A program made the position numbers and the translations under genes. 13,489 nt of DNA from Gammaproteobacteria bacterium. GTDB lineage: Bacteria; Pseudomonadota; Gammaproteobacteria; Eutrophobiales; Eutrophobiaceae. This document shows, one piece after another, positions 1 through 6,687 of this stretch (the stretch's first letter is position 1; each line of letters begins with the position of its first letter). The notes under the pieces were generated by a model. The model was not told where the DNA came from. It worked only from the letters and a program-made list of their open reading frames with translations, and ran no database searches. Where the stretch lies: assembly GCA_018676275.1 (NCBI GenBank), contig JABHFC010000013.1:1-13489 (forward strand), in the 5' to 3' direction.

Positions 1-2721
1 AGCAGTTCCACTAAAGCGTATCGTGAATTCGTAACGTCGGGAATTCATATACGCATAGTAGACCTCGTAACTTTCACCAGTATTGAAAACTCTGGTATTA
101 CCATTATCAATACGAAGCGTTGCGGTTAAGGAAGTAGCAGATACAGAGGTAATCTCTCCCCAGGCAGAATCAGTGATATTGTGTACGACATCACCGATCT
201 GTACTCCTGCAGTTACAAAATCCTGACTCGAATCAGTTAGGGTTGATCCACCATTACTGTCTACAGTTCCCGTTATTTTACCGGTTGCCGCTTTGATCCG
301 ATAAAACTCGAGGTTATCGAAGTCAGGCGCGGATCCCGTTAATCGATTTGTTCTCAAACTCGTTGAGGTGATTGCCGAAACATCAGCAGATACAACAGAT
401 TTGAATGGTGTATAAAATGAATAATTATCACCCGAAGTGAACGTTATAGGGTCAACACCCCAACCTGAATAATCATTGACCGTTAAGGTAGTATTGCCGT
501 CTATTTCGGCCAGGATGCCCTGTGCTTTGTTAGGACCGGCATAAGATGTGTTCCTTACAAGGTAGTTATAAAGCCCGGTCGGATCATAAGCACTGAAGCT
601 GGCGCCAGAATCCATTAAAATAGTTCCATTACTACCTGCGGTAGCCGTACCTGATGTTACAAAAGATTCATCGTCGTAGTTCTGGACAATATCTCCCGGG
701 TTTACTCCTGATATTATAAAATCCTGTGTACTGTCAGTTACAACTACTGTATTAGACCCAGATGTGAGTTGTCCCTGGACAGGGTCATACTTGGTATGAC
801 TGCCACTGCATTCAACTATTTCTGGCTTTGTCCAGACGCAGGTACCATCTTCAATTTCAACGGAAATTGTCCCGCTGGTTCCGCTTGAAGTCTGAACAAT
901 CTGCTTAAGGGTGTTAATGTAATCTGTATGTGTGCCAGGCGTATCGATTGAAACAATTGCATTTGGACTACCACCTGCTATTTCAGGAATATTCCAGTCA
1001 ATATCGAACGTAGAAGGAAAAAAACCACCTGGCCGATGAAACGAGAGTAAGCCTTCCCGGGTTCCTTCTTTACCAACGAATCGTGGAAGTATGTAGGTAT
1101 CGTTATCATCGAAATCATTTTCCCGTCCGTATTTCAGACTATCCGCAGTAAGGCTCGTCTGCGCGACTGTTGAAATTCTGCCCATAGAACCATCTTTCAG
1201 ATTGACAATCACATCACCGATAGCTGCTCCCATTGCAGTAAAGTTCTTTTGGCTATCATCAAGCGTCAGCGTATTATTTGTTGCGTTGGTTGCTTTACCG
1301 GCATAGCTGCGAACCTGATATTCGTCATTGTCATCGAAATCATTATCTGTTCCGCCAGTCATATTTCTCACGGTAATCGTAGTATCACTTACCGTATCAA
1401 CAACTCCGCTTGAGCCATCAGTGACATTGTCGATGATATCCCCCGGTACTACGTCCATCTTGGCAAACTCCTGACCACCATCTACCAGGCTCGAACCGCT
1501 GCTTGAACTATCAGCTTTATCGTCGAGCTTGTCTCCCAGATCTCTCGGCACAATGTAATACTCATCATCAGTATCGAAGTCATTGTCCGTACCAAGGTGA
1601 ATTCCTGTCACTGTTAATGCGGTGGTGGCGTTATCAACTGTTACAATGCTCAGAGAACCATCAGTCACATTTCTTACTATATCTCCCTTTTTAACACCCC
1701 ACTTACCGAAATCCGTTGTACTGTCTGTAAGCGATGTCGCGTTATCCGAACCTGTATGTGTACCATACAGAATTCGATTGTCAGCCTTGGGATCAAAATA
1801 GGGTGTTAGCCAGGGTAAAGCACCATAATTATTATGATAAGCCGAAAGTATATTACCTGCCTCACTCAGAACTCGTTTTTTCAAGGCATCCATCAATTCA
1901 TCGATTGTGACAAATACCAGTTGATCATTATAACTTTCACTAGCATCAGTCGTTATCCTGAAACCCCTATAGCTAACAAAGTCCTGATCAGTATCGCTAT
2001 TACTGAAGGTAGTACCATCAGCGATTACTGTGGAATCCGGGCAGGTATATGAACCAGATGTCGTTATGCTATCCAGATAATTAGATGCTGCAGGCGCACC
2101 ACTACTTCTATCCTGATTTAATATGGCTGTGCCTGGAGCAATAACAACAAAAGCTACTCGATCAGAAATAATACAACCATTTTCATCGCGAACGGTTATC
2201 CAGTTTGCTTCGGTTTCAAGTAAGGCCAGGGATATTTGAGGATAGGCAGGGGTTTCGTAAACCAGGTTGTGGGATGCCGCATACCAAAAAACTTTGCCTG
2301 CTGAATCAGTCCAGAGTTCATTGACTGTAGCTGTGCTTGGGTTATCGGACAACCCGGCATATATTTGTAAACCGGCCAGATTTCCACCATCAATACAGCC
2401 TGAGCCAACATCCTTCCAGGGCAGTTTCCCCAATAGCAAATTATTTCCTATTGGCCCTGCAGTATAACAATCACTTTCGCCATCATATTCACTATCCCCA
2501 TTTCTGTCTGGCATAGGCAGAGAACCGGGATAAACCGGGTTACTTATCGCCCAACCCAGTATTGCATTTTTTGCCTCATTTAGTGATTTTGCCGTATTCG
2601 TTCCACTGTTTTCACGACGAATATTCGCATTTAATTCCTTTACAAGAATATATGATGCGCTTGTCACAAGTATTAGAAGAAATGCTAATAACGCTGAGCC
2701 AGATTGTTTGTTTCGTAACAT
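1..2721 (-). CDS. Giant repeat-containing pseudopilin-like protein, 3' end outside window (partial)
   Basis: This frame is open for 907 codons from ATG at 2721 to the window edge, with no stop. It begins with a short basic stretch (MLRNKQSG) and a hydrophobic segment at about residues 9-27. This fits a class III-type prepilin leader with cleavage after Gly8, and like GspK/PilX-type minor pilins it lacks Glu at +5. Residues 31-300 (SLPMPDRNGD, LPWKDVG, FWYAASHNLVY, VVIAPG) recall large pseudopilin-like proteins I know from proteobacterial pilus loci. Six copies of a 65-75-residue beta-rich module (GD-x-V-x-N-x-TDG) occupy about residues 323-545 and 649-889. The six cysteines are at 85, 109, 183, 227, 628 and 638. 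An in-frame TAG lies seven codons upstream and no good ribosome site is visible. The role, inferred from structure and position, is an exported minor pilin or adhesin. MshQ is a possible equivalent by place and size only. Confidence 0.8.
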   Translation of the reverse strand, partial: MLRNKQSGSALLAFLLILVTSASYILVKELNANIRRENSGTNTAKSLNEAKNAILGWAISNPVYPGSLPMPDRNGDSEYDGESDCYTAGPIGNNLLLGKLPWKDVGSGCIDGGNLAGLQIYAGLSDNPSTATVNELWTDSAGKVFWYAASHNLVYETPAYPQISLALLETEANWITVRDENGCIISDRVAFVVIAPGTAILNQDRSSGAPAASNYLDSITTSGSYTCPDSTVIADGTTFSNSDTDQDFVSYRGFRITTDASESYNDQLVFVTIDELMDALKKRVLSEAGNILSAYHNNYGALPWLTPYFDPKADNRILYGTHTGSDNATSLTDSTTDFGKWGVKKGDIVRNVTDGSLSIVTVDNATTALTVTGIHLGTDNDFDTDDEYYIVPRDLGDKLDDKADSSSSGSSLVDGGQEFAKMDVVPGDIIDNVTDGSSGVVDTVSDTTITVRNMTGGTDNDFDDNDEYQVRSYAGKATNATNNTLTLDDSQKNFTAMGAAIGDVIVNLKDGSMGRISTVAQTSLTADSLKYGRENDFDDNDTYILPRFVGKEGTREGLLSFHRPGGFFPSTFDIDWNIPEIAGGSPNAIVSIDTPGTHTDYINTLKQIVQTSSGTSGTISVEIEDGTCVWTKPEIVECSGSHTKYDPVQGQLTSGSNTVVVTDSTQDFIISGVNPGDIVQNYDDESFVTSGTATAGSNGTILMDSGASFSAYDPTGLYNYLVRNTSYAGPNKAQGILAEIDGNTTLTVNDYSGWGVDPITFTSGDNYSFYTPFKSVVSADVSAITSTSLRTNRLTGSAPDFDNLEFYRIKAATGKITGTVDSNGGSTLTDSSQDFVTAGVQIGDVVHNITDSAWGEITSVSATSLTATLRIDNGNTRVFNTGESYEVYYAYMNSRRYEFTIRFSGTA
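55..285 (-). repeat. Pseudopilin repeat unit 5 (complete)
   Basis: Codes for about residues 813-889: LTDSSQDF, VQIGDVVHNITDSAWGEITS, then FNTGESYEVY. The Asp-rich end loop of units 1-3 is replaced here by an Asn/Thr-rich one. A non-repeat segment (RRYEFTIRFSGTA) follows to the window edge. Confidence 0.75.
295..405 (-). repeat. Pseudopilin repeat unit 4, second half
   Basis: Codes for about residues 773-809: SVVSADVSAITSTSLRTNRL, then GSAPDFDNLEFYRI. This corresponds to the V-x-x-V-x-x-T-x-L and NDFD-x-x-D-x-Y half of the module. Joined to residues 649-687 it would make one ordinary unit. Confidence 0.6.
406..660 (-). repeat. Divergent module nested inside unit 4
   Basis: Codes for about residues 688-772. 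It follows the module plan in divergent form: GTATAGSNGTILMDSGASF, then YLVRNTSYAGPNKAQGIL, NTTLTV, and FTSGDNYSFY. It separates the two halves of unit 4. Its boundaries are judged by eye and are uncertain by several residues. Confidence 0.55.
661..777 (-). repeat. Pseudopilin repeat unit 4, first half
   Basis: Codes for about residues 649-687, with VTDSTQDF and GVNPGDIVQNYDDESF. It matches only the first half of the module and stops where other copies continue with G-x-V-x-x-V. The missing half appears about 85 residues later. Confidence 0.65.
1087..1299 (-). repeat. Pseudopilin repeat unit 3
   Basis: Codes for about residues 475-545: LTLDDSQKNF, AIGDVIVNLKDGSMG, then RENDFDDNDTYILP. At the DNA level the NDFDDND part shares the 14-mer tcatcgaaatcatt (plus strand) with unit 2. 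After this unit the protein returns to a non-repeat segment (GTREGLLSFHRPGG). Confidence 0.78.
1312..1503 (-). repeat. Pseudopilin repeat unit 2
   Basis: Codes for about residues 407-470. It has the same plan as unit 1: SLVDGGQEF, VVPGDIIDNVTDGSSG, then GGTDNDFDDNDEYQV. A serine-rich linker (SSSSGSS) separates it from unit 1. Confidence 0.8.
1549..1755 (-). repeat. Pseudopilin repeat unit 1
   Basis: Codes for about residues 323-391 of the giant pseudopilin. The unit opens with LTDSTTDF, continues with VKKGDIVRNVTDGS and closes with GTDNDFDTDDEYYI. It is the first of three tandem copies that start directly after the segment LPWLTPYFDPKADNR. Confidence 0.8.
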
Positions 2722-2724
2722 AGT

Positions 2725-2784
2725 TTTGCACAAAGTTATCTAGTCGGCATGAATAAAACGTATTCAATGCCCAACCTTTGCAAA
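2725..2784 (-). promoter_or_regulatory. Two-tier hairpin in the leader of the giant pseudopilin gene
   Basis: Read on the minus strand, GGCAT-T-GAATA (2771-2761) can pair with TATTC-ATGCC (2755-2746) around a 5-base loop. This gives a 10-bp stem with one bulged base. Outside it, TTTGC-AAAG (2784-2776) can pair with CTTT-GT-GCAAA (2735-2725), giving 9 bp with a 2-base bulge. The fold fills nearly the whole gap and ends 3 bases before the ATG at 2721. No run of T follows, so it is not a standard terminator. A role in RNA processing, stability or translation control is inference. Confidence 0.45.
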
Positions 2785-3279
2785 CTAATTCTCGGAATGA
2801 CTGGCATCATTAACTGTGGTTTCTGACTCATTAAGCAGATCTTTATAGTTTTCGGACACAGGGTCGAATGTTTGGCCTACATTCAGATTTACAATTGTAT
2901 TAGCGCTGGGCACTTTGATTTGAACCTTATCTGCTTCAATATCACCAACGCTTATATATTGTGAGGAAACGTTACCTTCAAATGTATTGCTGTCATTTAT
3001 CCATGCTGTGCTTTTACCATCGCTCCTGTAAACCAGACCGCGAACGGTCAGCGCATTCACCGGTGTTTCCTCTACTACTTCTACATCCTCGTCAATATCG
3101 ATTAACTGTTCTTCAAATTCTACTTTAAAAGCCGGTTTAGCCTTTCTCAGTTCATCCATATGAGTTCGCTGAGCGCTGGTAGTAAAGAATCTGCCAAATT
3201 GATCCGAACTGATCGCAGACTGACTGAACAATATTCCTGATAAAACTAATAAACAAACAAATTTCTCTGTATTTTTCAT
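2785..3279 (-). CDS. Small exported MshK-like (PilP-like) pilus assembly protein
   Basis: This 164-residue protein starts with a signal peptide: basic n-region MKNTEK, hydrophobic core at about residues 7-20, and probable cleavage after AIS at residue 24. The mature protein opens with GRFFTTSAQRTHMDELR (29-45), a signature I associate with small proteins next to MSHA-type genes. A globular part follows (VRGLVYRSDGKSTAWIN, about 79-95) and resembles the PilP/GspC homology region. It probably acts in the periplasm, linking the PilN/PilO-like proteins to the secretin. The ATG at 3279 has AAGG seven bases upstream and gives a clean signal peptide. A TTG at 3285 overlapping the previous stop is possible but less likely. 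The MshK name rests on position, size and this signature. Confidence 0.68.
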   Translation of the reverse strand: MKNTEKFVCLLVLSGILFSQSAISSDQFGRFFTTSAQRTHMDELRKAKPAFKVEFEEQLIDIDEDVEVVEETPVNALTVRGLVYRSDGKSTAWINDSNTFEGNVSSQYISVGDIEADKVQIKVPSANTIVNLNVGQTFDPVSENYKDLLNESETTVNDASHSEN

Positions 3280-3281
3280 AA

Positions 3282-3902
3282 TCAAACCTTTAGCTCCGTT
3301 CCATCAGCTAATTTGATTGAATGCCATATTAGTTCACACCTTGCACTTAGATTTGCACTTCCTGGCGCTTCTAATATTCTTGTCGATGTGGATGTTATCG
3401 TGCAGTTTTCAATGTTATAGGCACCCTTGGCTTTTTCATCAAGAATCTCAAACAAACGGAACAAGTCACCTTCGTGTAACAGTTGCATATTAAGATTCAT
3501 TACACTTTTAAATAAACTGTATCTTCCCATCATCACTGGAAATGCCGGCGTATATAACTCCTGTGAATGTATTTCGTAGCTCAGCGATGAAATATCAATC
3601 TCTTCACCAGCATTACGTAATGTTTCTACCCAGTTAAGCCTGAGTTCTCTGCCAAGAACTCCTCCGTTGTATAGCTGAACAAAAACCGGATAAAATTTCT
3701 TAATTAACTTTTCTTCTTCATCAACAGCAAAATATTTATTACTTACTGAACGGAACATCGCATTGTTGCGGTTATATTCGTTAATCATTTTGTCCTTAAA
3801 ATAAAAGCTGCCAGTAATCAGAGCACCACTAACAATCATGCATATAAAAAATATGACCAAAGACAGTCTTAAAATTGACCAGTCTATATCGCTACGCTTC
3901 AT
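3282..3902 (-). CDS. MshJ-like (PilO-like) inner-membrane pilus assembly protein
   Basis: This 206-residue bitopic protein has a short cytoplasmic N-terminus (MKRSDIDWS), one membrane helix at about residues 11-34, a charged helical stretch at about 36-70, and a periplasmic domain. That is the plan of PilO/GspM-type proteins. GRELRLNWVETLR (84-96) is a segment I recognise from similar proteins in MSHA-type loci. Cys167 and Cys189 in the periplasmic part could form a disulphide. The ATG overlaps the end of the PilM/PilN-like gene by 11 bases (ATGAAGCGTAG), which indicates translational coupling. It probably pairs with the PilN-like domain of the upstream protein. Sequence identity to known MshJ cannot be judged here, so no symbol is given. 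Confidence 0.68.
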   Translation of the reverse strand: MKRSDIDWSILRLSLVIFFICMIVSGALITGSFYFKDKMINEYNRNNAMFRSVSNKYFAVDEEEKLIKKFYPVFVQLYNGGVLGRELRLNWVETLRNAGEEIDISSLSYEIHSQELYTPAFPVMMGRYSLFKSVMNLNMQLLHEGDLFRLFEILDEKAKGAYNIENCTITSTSTRILEAPGSANLSARCELIWHSIKLADGTELKV

Positions 3903-5505
3903 CAGTAATTCCTATAACCAGTCTTAAAGAAAATTCCGCAGATTTTCCTTGCGCCTGGGTATTGCCTTGCATGTTGGTCGAAGAACTTACATCCAGTGGT
4001 AGTGTGAGAATACTTACATCATGCACAGAATCCTGGTTCCTTAAAAAATCCGCATACTCATTTATAGATGCAATTGCCTCGCGATAGTCACCATTGAAAG
4101 GTTCGAGGAACCCCTCTATAAGTGACACCTGATAAAAAAGGTAGCCCGTTTCATTGGAACTAATATCACTAAAACCAATTTGATTTTGATTGTTCATATT
4201 GGTTTGCTGCTTACCTCCAACATCAACATTTGGGTCAATGCTGGTCACCCAGTTTATATTTTTCAATTGAATATCAGAAAACTTATTCAAACCTTCACTA
4301 GTCACCTGTACCAAAGCCAAAGGTGAAGTTTTGTACTTATTTAATGTATCCGAAAGCTCTACAGCATGCTGAAGATCTACCGGTTCTACTGGTGTTTCAG
4401 GCAGACGTTGACGTGCCATTTCGTACCTGGCCGAATAAAATTTAGTTCTTAGTTCAGCGGCGACACTTTGTTGTTTAAACGATAGTCCTTTGACAAAATT
4501 GTATCCGCTCCAGACAACTGAAAACATCATCAATAGCATGCTCGCCGCTATCATAGAATATCGCATTTTCCGCATGGAAAAGTATCGTCTTTCAGTAGGT
4601 TCCGCGTACTGATTTGCCGGCGCTTTTTTCAACAACTGAGAGATAAATAACTGATCGCTGAACGGTGTCTTAACCCGTGTCTGAAGACCTGATTGTTCAG
4701 CCAGTTCATTAATATCAATTAAATGATATTTAATATGCTCACTATCCTCGTATAATTCTTTTGACTCCTTCAACAAGTCTCCCGCCAACAGAAAACAAAT
4801 GTCGAGAGCTTCGTCGTTAGGAATTATGCGTAAACTATTTACATATCTTTGTATTTTTTCTACTTCGCCCGCGATATAAGGTGCATACGGTTCTGTCCCA
4901 TACCTGGGCATCTGCACCAGGCGGCTAATTCTTAATTCGCCGTTCTGCACAAATGTCTGACGTAGCCCACTGATACTTTGCAAGCTTACCAGCAGTGTAT
5001 GATTAGTGAACTCCGGTCTGATTTTCAGTAATGAATTGGTTAAAAATGGTAATGAATAAATACCTGCTATTGGCGTTTTTTGCGCATCCAGCATTGCTGT
5101 CCAGGGTTTTATCAGGGCCGGGTTTGTGATCGCTGTCAGCAGGAGCTTGTCATCTCGACGCCCACTTTCTTCACGCCCCTGCATTTCGCTAAAGGTATAA
5201 GGAGTATCTCTAAATAACCTGTCCTGTTTTCTATTCAATAGTGCTTGTCTATCAGGGCCAAACACATGTGGAATAGTTTCTTTTCGAAATTCTTCTTCGA
5301 AGACATCAACAAGAATATAAAACGGATTATTCTTTGTCTCACTCAGGTAGCGATTAAAGTACTCTCTTCCTTCTTCATTGGTGTCAAATAGATAGGAACT
5401 GGCGATATCACCATTTTGCCAATGATAGACGGCCACCTTGTGCGCACTAATAAAAAGTGCCCGGCGGTCAAAATAGCTAAATTTTGATGTTAGCGATGAG
5501 ATCAT
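3892..5505 (-). CDS. MshI-like protein: degenerate PilM-like domain fused to a PilN-like domain
   Basis: This 537-residue protein has three parts. Residues 1-300 are soluble and have the layout of the actin-like PilM/GspL fold, including a TLLVSLQSISGLRQTFVQNG strand-turn-strand and a later VEKIQRYVNSLR helix. Residues 316-337 form one membrane helix. Residues 340-537 are periplasmic and PilN-like, with a helical start followed by the VTSIDPNV, YLFYQVSLIEGF and FSLRLVIGI strands. An asparagine/glutamine-rich loop lies at about 430-440 (KQQTNMNNQNQIG). The glycine-rich Asp-x-Gly phosphate loop near the N-terminus of active PilM is absent (FDRRALFISAHKVAVY instead). It would couple the cytoplasmic motor to the periplasmic alignment complex. 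The start lies inside mshG with a 29-base overlap and has AGGT seven bases upstream. Confidence 0.75.
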   Translation of the reverse strand: MISSLTSKFSYFDRRALFISAHKVAVYHWQNGDIASSYLFDTNEEGREYFNRYLSETKNNPFYILVDVFEEEFRKETIPHVFGPDRQALLNRKQDRLFRDTPYTFSEMQGREESGRRDDKLLLTAITNPALIKPWTAMLDAQKTPIAGIYSLPFLTNSLLKIRPEFTNHTLLVSLQSISGLRQTFVQNGELRISRLVQMPRYGTEPYAPYIAGEVEKIQRYVNSLRIIPNDEALDICFLLAGDLLKESKELYEDSEHIKYHLIDINELAEQSGLQTRVKTPFSDQLFISQLLKKAPANQYAEPTERRYFSMRKMRYSMIAASMLLMMFSVVWSGYNFVKGLSFKQQSVAAELRTKFYSARYEMARQRLPETPVEPVDLQHAVELSDTLNKYKTSPLALVQVTSEGLNKFSDIQLKNINWVTSIDPNVDVGGKQQTNMNNQNQIGFSDISSNETGYLFYQVSLIEGFLEPFNGDYREAIASINEYADFLRNQDSVHDVSILTLPLDVSSSTNMQGNTQAQGKSAEFSLRLVIGITDEA

Positions 5506-6682
5506 ATATTGGACCTAAAATAGAAAACATTACCCAACCGATGATGGAACCGAGTACAACTGTCATCGCAGGTTCAATCATGGTTTGCAGTCGCTCAATA
5601 GCCTCTCTTACATCACGTGTGTAAAAATAAGCTACGTTTTCAAGTGACTCCTCCAACGCCCCTGTGTTTTCACCGACCTTTATCATTCGTAATACAAGAG
5701 GCGGAAAAAGGTCAGTAGCCTCAAAACTTTCGCTTAGGCTTTTTCCATCAGCAATTTTCTGACCAACACTGTGCATTGCAATTGCTACTGCACGGTTACC
5801 TGCTATATCTTCACCTGTCCTGATACAGTCAATAATTGTTATGCCCGCTGCATACATCATTGCAAAAAAGGCAGCCAGACGGGCAAGGATGATTTTTTTT
5901 GCGATTGGACCTACGACTGGAATCCTCAAAGTCACGGTATCAACGGTTAACGCAAAACCCGGGCTTGTTTTGACGCCAATAACTATTGAAAAAAAGACTA
6001 ATACCGGTGTTAACAAAATTAAATACCAATAGTCTACAAATATATCCGATACAAATATGAGTGCTTTTGTATGGGCTGGAATTTCCTGCCCCATTGTCTT
6101 AACAAAACTTAGCAACTCAGGTACCAGATAAACCATAAGAAAGATGACAACTCCCACTACAACTGAGCCAACAAATGCAGGATAAGTGACTAACTTCTTT
6201 GTTTGCGTCGCCATTTCGTCCTGCCATTTCAGGTTTTCATTCAACTTGGTAAAAACCATTGTAATTTCACCCGTTTGCTCACCTGCCTTGACCAGACTGG
6301 AAAATACATGTGTAAAAACCCCGGGGAAGTCTTCCATCGCCTGTGAAAGCGTCTTACCACCTTCAATGGATTCGGTCATAGCCGAAATTATTTCCTTTAA
6401 ACGAGGATTTTCAGTACTGGCAACCAGATCCTGCAAACTTTCAAGAATGGGGACACCCGCGCGTGACGTCTGCTCAAGATGAAAGCAAAAAAACAATAAA
6501 TCACGTCGGCCTACACCGCGTCCTGAAGCGCTTTGCGCCGGTGACTTAACTTCCTTGTAATTAACCAGATCCTGACCCATTTTTTGCAAGCGCATTTCCA
6601 GATCAGCAATATTGGCTGCATCAGCTTTACCGTTATGCACTCTGCCGGTCGAATCAATTGCCTTGTATTGGAAAAAATCCAT
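5477..6682 (-). CDS. mshG: MshG, GspF/PilC-family inner-membrane platform protein
   Basis: This 401-residue protein has the full length and layout of the GspF/PilC family. The N-terminus is short and cytoplasmic (MDFFQYKAIDSTGRVHNGKA). Two homologous domains lie at about 60-190 and 265-392, each carrying the family motif (KAGEQTGEI at 132-140 and KVGENTGALEESL at 335-347). Membrane helices are at about 168-190, 217-237 and 372-392. It forms the membrane platform on which MshE acts to extract and polymerise pilin. The ATG at 6682 follows the mshE stop by 5 bases, with no strong ribosome site, so translation probably depends on coupling to mshE. The end of the gene carries the ribosome site and start of the next gene. 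Confidence 0.93.
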   Translation of the reverse strand: MDFFQYKAIDSTGRVHNGKADAANIADLEMRLQKMGQDLVNYKEVKSPAQSASGRGVGRRDLLFFCFHLEQTSRAGVPILESLQDLVASTENPRLKEIISAMTESIEGGKTLSQAMEDFPGVFTHVFSSLVKAGEQTGEITMVFTKLNENLKWQDEMATQTKKLVTYPAFVGSVVVGVVIFLMVYLVPELLSFVKTMGQEIPAHTKALIFVSDIFVDYWYLILLTPVLVFFSIVIGVKTSPGFALTVDTVTLRIPVVGPIAKKIILARLAAFFAMMYAAGITIIDCIRTGEDIAGNRAVAIAMHSVGQKIADGKSLSESFEATDLFPPLVLRMIKVGENTGALEESLENVAYFYTRDVREAIERLQTMIEPAMTVVLGSIIGWVMFSILGPIYDLIANIKI

Positions 6683-6687
6683 AGCAA

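Noticed and set aside
1087..1755. CRISPR or non-coding satellite array
   Set aside because: The repeats are imperfect, about 200 bases long and in frame, and they keep an open reading frame with protein-level conservation, so they are coding repeats.
2725..2784. Rho-independent terminator between the MshK-like gene and the giant pseudopilin
   Set aside because: The hairpin is real on paper but is AT-rich in its inner part and is not followed by a T-run, so a terminator call is not supported.
3280..3285. TTG start for the MshK-like gene overlapping the previous stop
   Set aside because: The ATG six bases later has AAGG at good spacing and begins a standard signal peptide, so the TTG is not needed.
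6186..6482. 98-codon open frame on the plus strand, antisense to mshG
   Set aside because: It mirrors the first GspF domain of mshG and has no independent support.
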